From: Candidatus Elusimicrobium euhamitermitis
GTDB lineage: Bacteria; Elusimicrobiota; Elusimicrobia; Elusimicrobiales; Elusimicrobiaceae
Assembly (NCBI GenBank): GCA_031254225.1
Contig: JAIRUU010000039.1
Span: 1 to 5,152 of the forward strand
Length of the DNA stretch: 5,152 bases
Direction: 5' to 3'
Part shown: in pieces, positions 1 through 5,152 of the stretch
Layout of the letters: the number at the start of each line of letters is the position of its first letter
Position numbering within the stretch: position 1 is the first letter of the stretch
Program-made: the position numbers and the translations under genes
Notes under the pieces: generated by a model
The model's input: the letters and a program-made list of their open reading frames with translations, nothing else
Told to the model about the DNA's origin: nothing
The model's database searches: none

Positions 1-780
1 TTCCGCCGGCACGTTGGGATTATAAGTATGTATAAACTTATTTGACAGGGATTCCGTAGTAAGCAAAATAATGCGGTCAAACTTCGGCAGGTTTGCGGGC
101 GCGTTTTGCGCGGTAAACAAATTATATTTGCCCGCAAGTTTTTGGGTGTCCGGCGTAAGTTCAAAAACGGCTTTAAGGTCAGGCTTTGCAAGCTGTATTA
201 AAGTATAAACGGGCGTGGGCGGCAGCATATGTTTCGCGTAAAAATCCGCCGGATGCGGCAGCGCGGCGAAAAACGGTACAAACGCAAAAAGCAGCATGAG
301 CACGGCGGCTTTCCAGCCGCGGTCAAGCGCGGCCGGCCTGGACGCGGGTTTATATAATTTTACGGCGGGAAACAGCGTGTATAATACGAGGAAGGCAAAG
401 TATGTTATCAGCCGCCAGTCTTTGAGAAATTTATAGTCCCCGCCCGCCAGCGTGCTGAGATATTTCGCGCCGAAACGCTCTTTAAAATACATGAGCAGCG
501 CGATATCCGCCGTCACCGTTATAAGATATATAAAATAAAACGCGGCCAGCAGCCAGCGGTTTTTAATCCCCAGCAGCCGTAATATATATAAGGACAGAGC
601 CAGAAAGAAAAATTCCAGCGCCAGCTTCTGCAGCCCGCCGATTATAACCGCGCCCGCGGTAAAACTGTCCAGCCTGTATAATCCGAAAAGCCCCAGAAAC
701 AGACCCGGAACGGAGATAAAAATTAATAATTTGAAATCAGGTTTAAAGGACGCAAAAAATTCTTCTCTGAGATATTTCAC
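1..780 (-). CDS. Sulfatase / LTA synthase-like membrane phosphotransferase, N-terminal part (3' end off the left edge)
   Basis: My translation from the GTG at 780-778 runs 260 codons with no stop to the window edge. Five hydrophobic segments are visible at about residues 17-35, 42-70, 76-99, 123-141 and 157-174. A soluble stretch follows, reaching FDRIILLTTESLSNKFI near residue 234. That is the usual opening of the alkaline-phosphatase-superfamily domain of LtaS/OpgB-like proteins: a beta strand, then a conserved metal-binding Glu (here E243), then a YNP segment. By family, such enzymes transfer phosphoglycerol or phosphoethanolamine from phospholipid to cell-surface glycans outside the membrane. 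The catalytic Thr and later metal ligands lie beyond the window, so activity and donor cannot be judged. The start is uncertain. GTG780 places a short cytoplasmic tail before helix 1, as expected, but has only a weak GGGG stretch upstream. In-frame TTG813 and GTG831 are alternatives, and the latter lies inside the inverted repeat. No convincing promoter was found. Confidence 0.8.
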   Translation of the reverse strand, partial: MKYLREEFFASFKPDFKLLIFISVPGLFLGLFGLYRLDSFTAGAVIIGGLQKLALEFFFLALSLYILRLLGIKNRWLLAAFYFIYLITVTADIALLMYFKERFGAKYLSTLAGGDYKFLKDWRLITYFAFLVLYTLFPAVKLYKPASRPAALDRGWKAAVLMLLFAFVPFFAALPHPADFYAKHMLPPTPVYTLIQLAKPDLKAVFELTPDTQKLAGKYNLFTAQNAPANLPKFDRIILLTTESLSNKFIHTYNPNVPAE

Positions 781-816
781 GATTTGCAGAGCCCCGGTAT
801 AAATTTTGTACAATCT

Positions 817-1006
817 AAGGTGAGCAGACACATAATTATGAACCTGCGTTTGTTCAAATCCTTCGGGCAGGGCCTATTTTTTTTAAAATTTAATTTTTTT
901 GCTCCTTACGTAGGCTCCGCTTGTCGGCTACGTGCGTCGCAAAGAAAATTAAATTTTAAAAAAAATAGGCGGCTGCGCAGGCTCATAATATGTGTCTACA
1001 CACCTT
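817..1006. repeat. Long imperfect inverted repeat (MITE- or REP-like intergenic element)
   Basis: The two halves of this 190-bp stretch are reverse complements with small interruptions. Paired blocks from outside in are 817-822 with 1001-1006 (AAGGTG/CACCTT), 826-833 with 990-997, 835-841 with 983-989, and 843-848 with 976-981. The core is a perfect 26-bp stem, 872-897 with 945-970, mostly A/T. Inside it are a few more pairs (898-902 with 939-944) and a small GC-containing hairpin, 908-913 with 928-933. The left arm has about 18 extra bases in 849-871 with no partner. No transposase is present and no clear target-site duplication flanks the ends (CAATCT on the left, TATTAT on the right). The element occupies most of the gap between the divergent membrane-protein gene and thrS. 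I infer a non-autonomous mobile or dispersed repeat. A structured RNA or divergent regulatory region is the alternative. Confidence 0.75.
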
Positions 1007-1009
1007 TAT

Positions 1010-1025
1010 TATACTTTTTTAGAGG
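1010..1025 (+). promoter_or_regulatory. Possible thrS -10 box and ribosome binding site
   Basis: TATACT at 1010-1015 matches the -10 consensus at five of six positions and lies just outside the right end of the inverted repeat. No good -35 is seen at 16-18 bases upstream. A start near 1021-1022 would leave a leader of about a dozen bases holding the AGAGG at 1021-1025, which is spaced 7 bases before the ATG at 1033. The ribosome binding site is convincing; the promoter is tentative. No T-box leader elements were found. Confidence 0.45.
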
Positions 1026-1032
1026 AAATTTT

Positions 1033-2784
1033 ATGCCTAATATTGATTTACAGACAGCAAGACATTCGCTTTCCCATATTATGGCTCAGGCCGTGCAGGC
1101 GCTGTTCCCGGGCACGCATTTGGGCATAGGGCCGGCCGTTGACAACGGGTTTTATTATGATTTTGAGTCGCAGCATAAATTTACGCCGGAAGATTTGAAA
1201 AATATTGAAACTAAGATGAAAGAAATCATCAAAGCCCGCCAGCCTTTTGCCTGCAAAATTATGTCAAAGGCGGACGCGGGCAAACTGTTCAAAGACAAAG
1301 GCGAACATTTTAAAATTGAGCTGATTGAGGGTTTGGAAGGAGATACGGTTTCCGTCTACGCAAACGGGGATTTTACTGACCTCTGCAAAGGCCCGCATAT
1401 CGAACACACGGGCCAGATTAATAATTTTAAACTGACGCACATTGCCGGCGCTTACTGGAAAGGGGACGAAAAACGCCCCATGCTGCAGCGTATTTACGGC
1501 CTTGCTTTTGAGACGAAGGACGCTCTGAACGCTTATATAAAACAGCAGGAAGAGGCGGCCAAGCGCGACCACCGCAAACTCGGCGTTGAGCTGGACCTTT
1601 TCAGCATTAACGAGGACATCGGCCCGGGCCTTATTTTAATGCACCCAAAGGGCGGCATGCTGCGTAAAGTTTTGGAAGATTGGATACGGGAAGAAAATAT
1701 TAAGCACGGTTATGACATGGTTTATTCCCCGCACATCGCGCGCCTGCATTTGTGGCAGAAAAGCGGCCACGCGGGATTTTATAAAGAGAACATGTTCCAG
1801 CCCATTGAAGTTGACAAAGAAATGTACCAGCTTAAACCCATGAACTGCCCTTTCCACATTGCTATTTACGAGTCAAAACTCCGCAGTTACCGCGATTTGC
1901 CGGTCAGACTTGCGGAGCTTGGCACCGTCTACCGTTATGAACGCAGCGGCGTTGTGCACGGCCTGCTGCGCGTGCGCGGTTTTACGCAGGACGACGCGCA
2001 TATTTTCTGCACGCCCGAGCAGATGAATAACGAAATTAAAGACTGTTTTGATTTTGCCATGCTCGTCATGCGCACTTTCGGTTTTGAAAAATTTTCCGTG
2101 GAACTTTCCACGTGGGACGAAACAAAACCGGAAAATTATTCCGGCGCGAAGGCGGACTGGGACGCCGCGCAAAATTCGCTGGAAACCGTGCTTAAGGAAA
2201 ACAACGTTCCTTTTACCGTTCACCCTGGCGAGGCGGCTTTTTACGGCCCCAAAATTGACATTAAAGTTATGGACGCCATAGGCCGTTACTGGCAGCTTTC
2301 AACAATCCAGTTTGATTTTAACCTGCCGCAGAAATTTAATCTTGAATACGTTTCGCAGGACGGCAGAAAGCGGCCGCTTATGGTGCACCGCGCGCTGCTC
2401 GGTTCCATAGAAAGATTTTTGGGCGTTTTGATTGAACACTACGCCGGCCTGTTCCCGCTGTGGCTTGCGCCGGTGCAGATTAAAGTGTTGACTTTGACCG
2501 ACGGGCAGATTCCTTACGCTTCGGAACTTGTCAAAAAAATGAAACTCGCCGGCCTGCGCGCGGAGCTTGACGCGCGGCCCGAAAAGCTGGGCCTTAAAAT
2601 CCGCGAAGCGCACGTTGAAAAAACTCCGTATTCCGTCATAATAGGCGCAAAAGAGGTTGAAAATAAAACTCTGACGCTGCGCCTGAGAAGCGGCGCTAAT
2701 ATGGAAGGCTTAAACGTTGACGATTTTATAAATACGGCCAAAAAAGAAGTTGATGCAAAGAGTCTTGAAAATCTTTACAAATAA
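1033..2784 (+). CDS. thrS: Threonine--tRNA ligase (ThrRS) lacking the TGS domain
   Basis: A cytoplasmic class II synthetase of 583 aa that charges tRNA-Thr. It begins directly in the N2 editing domain (about residues 1-160). The editing-site signatures are intact: HSLSH gives H11 and H15, and CKGPH gives C118 and H122. The catalytic core (about 170-475) carries the zinc ligands C272 (in MNCPFH), H323 (in DDAHIF) and H452 (in VHRA). Motif 2 is seen around YRYERSGVVHGLLRVRGF and motif 3 around HRALLGSIERF. The C-terminal anticodon-binding domain runs from about 480 to the end. Typical bacterial ThrRS is about 640 aa because of an N-terminal TGS domain of some 60 residues, absent here. The ATG at 1033 is chosen because of its AGAGG site. 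The frame stays open upstream to TTG784, but that part crosses the inverted repeat and does not resemble TGS. The translation factor and ribosomal protein genes often found after thrS are not here; a convergent pilin gene follows. Confidence 0.97.
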   Translation: MPNIDLQTARHSLSHIMAQAVQALFPGTHLGIGPAVDNGFYYDFESQHKFTPEDLKNIETKMKEIIKARQPFACKIMSKADAGKLFKDKGEHFKIELIEGLEGDTVSVYANGDFTDLCKGPHIEHTGQINNFKLTHIAGAYWKGDEKRPMLQRIYGLAFETKDALNAYIKQQEEAAKRDHRKLGVELDLFSINEDIGPGLILMHPKGGMLRKVLEDWIREENIKHGYDMVYSPHIARLHLWQKSGHAGFYKENMFQPIEVDKEMYQLKPMNCPFHIAIYESKLRSYRDLPVRLAELGTVYRYERSGVVHGLLRVRGFTQDDAHIFCTPEQMNNEIKDCFDFAMLVMRTFGFEKFSVELSTWDETKPENYSGAKADWDAAQNSLETVLKENNVPFTVHPGEAAFYGPKIDIKVMDAIGRYWQLSTIQFDFNLPQKFNLEYVSQDGRKRPLMVHRALLGSIERFLGVLIEHYAGLFPLWLAPVQIKVLTLTDGQIPYASELVKKMKLAGLRAELDARPEKLGLKIREAHVEKTPYSVIIGAKEVENKTLTLRLRSGANMEGLNVDDFINTAKKEVDAKSLENLYK

Positions 2785-2796
2785 ACGCGATAAAAA

Positions 2797-2823
2797 CCCG
2801 CGGGCTGTGCCGCGGGATATTTT
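2797..2823 (+). terminator. Probable rho-independent terminator of thrS
   Basis: Starting 12 bases after the thrS stop codon, CCCGCGG (2797-2803) pairs perfectly with CCGCGGG (2810-2816) around a six-base loop, and ATATTTT follows. The stem is strong but the T-run is short and interrupted, so it may act together with the larger hairpin downstream. Confidence 0.6.
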
Positions 2824-2888
2824 GAATTCGGATATAATTTTACTTGTTTTACGACGGTAAAATATAAAAATAATTCTGTCAAATTATT

Positions 2889-2922
2889 ATACAAAGGCCG
2901 CCCTTTAGGGCGGCCTTTGTAT
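2889..2922. terminator. Strong hairpin, probable bidirectional terminator between thrS and the pilin gene
   Basis: ACAAAGGCCGCCC (2891-2903) pairs perfectly with GGGCGGCCTTTGT (2908-2920) around a TTTA loop, and two more A-T pairs extend it to a 15-bp stem. It lies between two converging genes, 38 bases beyond the end of the pilin gene on the minus strand. There is no long T-tract on either side; the CCTTTGT within the stem supplies the only U-rich stretch. The position and symmetry support termination from both directions. Confidence 0.75.
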
Positions 2923-2959
2923 GTGTTTAAAATCCGTATTCAGCTATGAGATATTTTAG

Positions 2960-3496
2960 CTAAAACGCGTAATGTTCCCATGTTACGCCTTTGGCGCGGT
3001 ATTTTGCGCCTAAAGAAGTGCAGACTTTCTTGCCTACAGGGCTTCTGCCGACCGCAGTGTCCACGCATTCGGAGGTATAAGTCATTCCGGTCGCGGTAAT
3101 AGGCGCGGGATAAAAATTTATCATATAAGGACCGACAGCGCCGGTATCGCCTGCGGGCGGTCCTTTTCTCATAGCCGCGATATAACCGGTGGTAATGTCT
3201 TCCGTGTCATATACAAATTTGTCCGTTACGTAACACTCGGTGGTTGACGGCCTGCAGCCGGTTGTGCTGCGCGTGCCCGGCGGAGTGATGTCTAAATCCG
3301 ACAGGCTTTTCGCGTATCCTCCGTTTTCAAGGAAGTAGCGTTTGTTTGATTCCATAAGAGCTTTGCCGTTAATAAGCGCTTCGGCCGCGCGAGATTTTTC
3401 AACGCTGCTTGTATATTGCGGCAAAGCAATAGCGGCAAGAATGCCGATAATAAGCACGACTACCAACAGCTCAATCAGAGTAAACCCTTTTTTCAT
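2960..3496 (-). CDS. Type IV pilin / pseudopilin-like protein with four cysteines
   Basis: This 178-aa protein begins with a classic class III prepilin signal: a four-residue leader MKKG, then FTLIELLVV. Cleavage and N-methylation by prepilin peptidase (PilD type) are expected between G4 and F5. E9 is the conserved Glu at mature position 5. A hydrophobic helix at about residues 5-27 carries the GILAAIALPQY motif and continues into an amphipathic helix (to about 55). The rest is a variable globular domain with cysteines C81, C88, C144 and C159, suggesting one or two disulfides. Once assembled it would sit in a pilus or pseudopilus anchored in the inner membrane. AAGGG at 3507-3511 lies 10 bases before the ATG. 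No assembly ATPase, secretin or peptidase gene is nearby, so it is a single-gene unit. Major pilin, minor pilin or type II secretion pseudopilin cannot be told apart here. Confidence 0.92.
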   Translation of the reverse strand: MKKGFTLIELLVVVLIIGILAAIALPQYTSSVEKSRAAEALINGKALMESNKRYFLENGGYAKSLSDLDITPPGTRSTTGCRPSTTECYVTDKFVYDTEDITTGYIAAMRKGPPAGDTGAVGPYMINFYPAPITATGMTYTSECVDTAVGRSPVGKKVCTSLGAKYRAKGVTWEHYAF

Positions 3497-3529
3497 AAAA
3501 ATATAACCCTTGCTTAGATATATAATAAA

Positions 3530-3558
3530 AGTGTAGAAAATTTACAGTTTTCGGTCAA
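3530..3558 (-). promoter_or_regulatory. Sigma-70-type promoter for the pilin gene
   Basis: Read on the minus strand, TTGACC (complement of 3553-3558) is followed after exactly 17 bases by TACACT (complement of 3530-3535). These match the -35 and -10 consensus at 5/6 and 4/6 positions. Transcription would start near 3523, giving a leader of about 25 bases that contains the AAGGG ribosome binding site. I saw no sigma-54-type GG/GC element, although many pilin genes use one. Confidence 0.5.
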
Positions 3559-3610
3559 TATATAGTTCCCCGTATTTATAATTAATTAGTATAAATAACA
3601 ATTTACAGTT
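3539..3610. repeat. Pair of 11-bp direct repeats upstream of the pilin gene
   Basis: AATTTACAGTT occurs at 3539-3549 and again at 3600-3610, with the starts 61 bases apart (close to six helical turns). The first copy sits inside the spacer of the predicted pilin promoter. The second lies about 45 bases upstream of its -35, in the gap shared with the divergent flippase-like gene. They could be binding sites for a regulator, but chance recurrence in AT-rich DNA is possible. Confidence 0.35.
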
Positions 3611-3692
3611 ATTTTTAGCCGCGAAAAATAAAAGAGGACAAGTACTAAAAGTCGTTTCTGATGCCAACGCAGAATTTTAAACGGAAAATTTA

Positions 3693-3698
3693 TATAAT
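3693..3698 (+). promoter_or_regulatory. Consensus -10 box for the flippase-like gene, implying a leaderless mRNA
   Basis: A perfect TATAAT ends six bases before the A of the ATG at 3705, the normal distance from a -10 box to the transcription start. The -35 position (3670-3675, CAGAAT) is a poor match. No Shine-Dalgarno sequence lies before the ATG, which agrees with a transcript that begins at the start codon. Confidence 0.4.
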
Positions 3699-3704
3699 TT
3701 GTAT

Positions 3705-4766
3705 ATGAAGAATTTACGGCGGGTTTTAACAAATAAATACCTTCTTTATACGCTGGGGGTTTTGCTGTCCGCCGCGCTGCTGGTCTATATATTTTTTCAC
3801 AGCAAAGACGCGTTTATAAAGATTTGGGCCGAGGTTAACGTCGGCTATCTGCTCTGGGCCGCGGCAGCGGCCGCCGCTATTTACGTGTGCATGGGGTTGT
3901 CTTTGTGGGAAGTTCTGCGCGCTATGGGCAAGAGAATAAATATTTTCAGCGCCATAGCCATAGCTTTGGTTTCCACGACGGTAAATTATCTTGTGTCCTC
4001 TTTCGGCGTAAGCGGTTTTGCGCTGCGCGCGCATCTGCTCGGGAAAAGAAAAGTGCCGCTTGGCGTCAGCGTTACGGCCAGCATTGTGCTTACTGTTATT
4101 ATTTATATGGTGCTTGCGCTCATTATTCTGCAGGGCTCCATGCTTATGCTGTTTACGTCGGCGCCGGCCAAAAAAGAAATTGTGCAGAATTTTCTTCTAA
4201 TCGTCGGCATGGGCGCAATTTGCGCGGTAATTATCGTTTTCCTTTTTCATAACGACCTTCGCATTACGTGGGTGCGCAAAGGTTTCAGGCTCGTCAACAG
4301 AATTTTATATAAACTTTTTTCCCTGCTTATTCCTAAGGCGCGTTTTGATATTTTCAGCCGCCAGCTTGAAAGCGGCATAAATTTTATTCAGCAGAAAAAA
4401 GGACGTCTTACGCTGGCCGTGGTCTACGTCTGCGCGGACTGGCTGTGCACAGTGCTGATTTTATATTTCGCGTTCCGCGCCGTCGGCGTAAATATAAAGG
4501 CGGGGCTTTTGATAGCGGGTTTTGCCGTCGGCATGGCCACTACTTTAATACCCATTTTGCCCGGCGGCCTCGGCGCCATGGAGCTGGCTATGATAGCGGT
4601 TTTTGCCAACGGCGGCATACCGTGGGAAAAGGCGCTTACCGCCTGCCTGGTTTACAGATTTATGTATTATATTATCCCTGGTTTGGTAAGCATTGTGGTT
4701 TACTGGATTTTAAAATTTTCTGAACGCCGCCGCGTTTACCGCCCTGCGGCGAGGGGGTTGCAATGA
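3705..4766 (+). CDS. Flippase-like integral membrane protein (UPF0104 / LPG-synthase TM region family)
   Basis: This 353-aa polytopic inner-membrane protein has about eight hydrophobic segments, roughly at 12-30, 47-68, 80-101, 119-143, 163-182, 237-258, 266-287 and 313-336. Family signatures are the SSFGVSG stretch near residue 98 and LPGGLGAMELAM near residues 285-296, including conserved E293. The same fold forms the lipid-flipping half of MprF and the stand-alone YbhN-like and AglD-like proteins. A role in moving or modifying a lipid or lipid-linked glycan is therefore likely, but the substrate cannot be named. There is no aminoacyl-transferase domain, so it is not a full MprF. A run of seven alanines (52-58) sits inside helix 2. 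The ATG at 3705 is preferred to the in-frame TTG at 3699 because the TATAAT box abuts the latter. Its stop overlaps the next start as ATGA. Confidence 0.88.
   Translation: MKNLRRVLTNKYLLYTLGVLLSAALLVYIFFHSKDAFIKIWAEVNVGYLLWAAAAAAAIYVCMGLSLWEVLRAMGKRINIFSAIAIALVSTTVNYLVSSFGVSGFALRAHLLGKRKVPLGVSVTASIVLTVIIYMVLALIILQGSMLMLFTSAPAKKEIVQNFLLIVGMGAICAVIIVFLFHNDLRITWVRKGFRLVNRILYKLFSLLIPKARFDIFSRQLESGINFIQQKKGRLTLAVVYVCADWLCTVLILYFAFRAVGVNIKAGLLIAGFAVGMATTLIPILPGGLGAMELAMIAVFANGGIPWEKALTACLVYRFMYYIIPGLVSIVVYWILKFSERRRVYRPAARGLQ
4751..4757 (+). promoter_or_regulatory. Ribosome binding site of the carbonic anhydrase-like gene, inside the upstream gene
   Basis: GAGGGGG lies within the last codons of the flippase-like gene, 5 bases before the ATG at 4763. 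It fixes the start of the downstream gene, and with the ATGA overlap it points to translational coupling. Confidence 0.7.
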
Positions 4767-5152
4767 TAGAAAAAATAAAAGACTTGACGCCGGTTGTTTC
4801 GCCTTCCGCTTTTGTGCATAAGACCGCGGTTGTGTGCGGCGAGGTCAGGCTCGGGGAAAACGTTTCCGTGTGGCCCTGCGCGGTTTTGAGGGGGGATATC
4901 GCGGCGGTCGCCGTCGGAGATAATTCAAACGTGCAGGACAATGCCGTCATACACGTTAATTATGACAGGCCGGCGGTCATAGGCCGCGGCGTTACGCTGG
5001 GGCACGGCGCGGTTGTGCACGGGTCGGTCATCGGCGATAATTGTCTGGTAGGTATGAACGCCGTCGTTCTGGAAAGCGAAATCGGCTCCAACTGCATTAT
5101 CGGCGCAGGCAGCGTTGTTACGGCGGGCAAAAAAATACCGGCCGGAAGTCTC
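4763..5152 (+). CDS. Gamma-class carbonic anhydrase-like hexapeptide-repeat protein, N-terminal 130 aa (3' end off the right edge)
   Basis: The translation shows a left-handed beta-helix protein of the YrdA/PaaY/CaiE-like gamma-CA family, which forms cytoplasmic trimers. The three expected metal-binding histidines are present: H64 in DNAVIH, and H81 and H86 in GHGAVVHG. Residues corresponding to the conserved active-site Arg, Asp and Gln are R43 and D45 (VLRGD) and Q58 (NVQDN). Hexapeptide turns continue through VIGDNCLVGMNAVV and IGAGSVV. Members usually have about 170-180 residues, so some 40-50 are missing to the right. The family includes true carbonic anhydrases and many proteins of uncertain activity; the acidic loop with the proton-shuttle Glu of archaeal Cam is not evident, as in other short bacterial members. 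The start overlaps the flippase-like stop by four bases, so the two are probably co-transcribed, but no functional link is obvious. Confidence 0.9.
   Translation, partial: MIEKIKDLTPVVSPSAFVHKTAVVCGEVRLGENVSVWPCAVLRGDIAAVAVGDNSNVQDNAVIHVNYDRPAVIGRGVTLGHGAVVHGSVIGDNCLVGMNAVVLESEIGSNCIIGAGSVVTAGKKIPAGSL

Noticed and set aside
851..860. TGTTCAAATC resembles the T-loop of a tRNA
   Set aside because: The flanks do not form the five-pair T-stem, and no anticodon arm or acceptor stem can be built around it.
781..873. Minus-strand open frame continuing upstream of the membrane-protein start, toward the inverted repeat
   Set aside because: It enters the left arm of the repeat and ends at a stop just beyond. 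No start in it has a good ribosome binding site, and helix 1 is already complete from the GTG at 780. It is kept only as an alternative start.
784..1032. Possible 83-residue N-terminal extension of ThrRS from the TTG at 784
   Set aside because: The frame is open only because it crosses the inverted repeat. The peptide does not look like a TGS domain, and the ATG at 1033 has a well-spaced AGAGG site.
817..1032. T-box or attenuator leader controlling thrS
   Set aside because: No T-box core sequence or terminator with a T-run precedes thrS, and the likely -10 box lies downstream of the inverted repeat.
2837..2863. AT-rich hairpin in which ATTTTAC or TTTTAC can pair with GTAAAAT
   Set aside because: The stem has only 6-7 weak pairs in AT-rich intergenic DNA and is far weaker than the two neighbouring hairpins.
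3126..3161. Collagen-like GPPAGDTGAVGP stretch in the pilin
   Set aside because: It is too short and out of register for a collagen triplet repeat, and is probably a loop of the globular domain.
3633..3663. Possible small gene after the AGAGGA at 3633-3638
   Set aside because: No start codon lies at a usable distance, and the ATG at 3661 is more than 20 bases away.

Overview
The window looks like an ordinary housekeeping stretch of a bacterial chromosome. Genes are moderately GC-rich and the gaps are strongly AT-rich. It has five protein-coding genes, two of them cut by the window edges. No rRNA, tRNA, CRISPR array, insertion sequence or phage gene is visible. A likely source is a Gram-negative-type bacterium with type IV pilins. 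The compact style, the short-leader pilin and the junk-like AT-rich intergenic inverted repeat remind me of gut Elusimicrobiota (Elusimicrobium and relatives). That assignment is an inference from memory and needs a database search.

Layout, left to right. (1) Minus strand, 1-780: N-terminal part of a five-helix membrane protein with an extracytoplasmic sulfatase/LTA-synthase-like domain, cut by the left edge. (2) 817-1006: a large imperfect inverted repeat with a perfect 26-bp AT-rich core stem, filling the gap between divergent genes. (3) Plus strand, 1033-2784: threonyl-tRNA synthetase (thrS) without the N-terminal TGS domain. (4) 2797-2922: one terminator-like hairpin behind thrS and a strong, probably bidirectional one between the convergent genes. 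(5) Minus strand, 2960-3496: a type IV pilin/pseudopilin-like protein with four cysteines. (6) 3497-3704: a divergent promoter region with a good sigma-70-type pilin promoter, an 11-bp direct repeat, and a consensus -10 box placed to make the next mRNA leaderless. (7) Plus strand, 3705-4766: a polytopic flippase-like (UPF0104/LPG-synthase TM region) membrane protein. It overlaps by 4 bases (8) the N-terminal 130 residues of a gamma-class carbonic anhydrase-like left-handed beta-helix protein, cut by the right edge.

The genes do not form an evident joint pathway. Only the last two form a likely operon; the others are single transcription units in divergent or convergent arrangement. I found no convincing new multi-gene system. 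The items most worth a second look are the long inverted repeat at 817-1006, the TGS-less ThrRS, and the apparent leaderless start at 3705.
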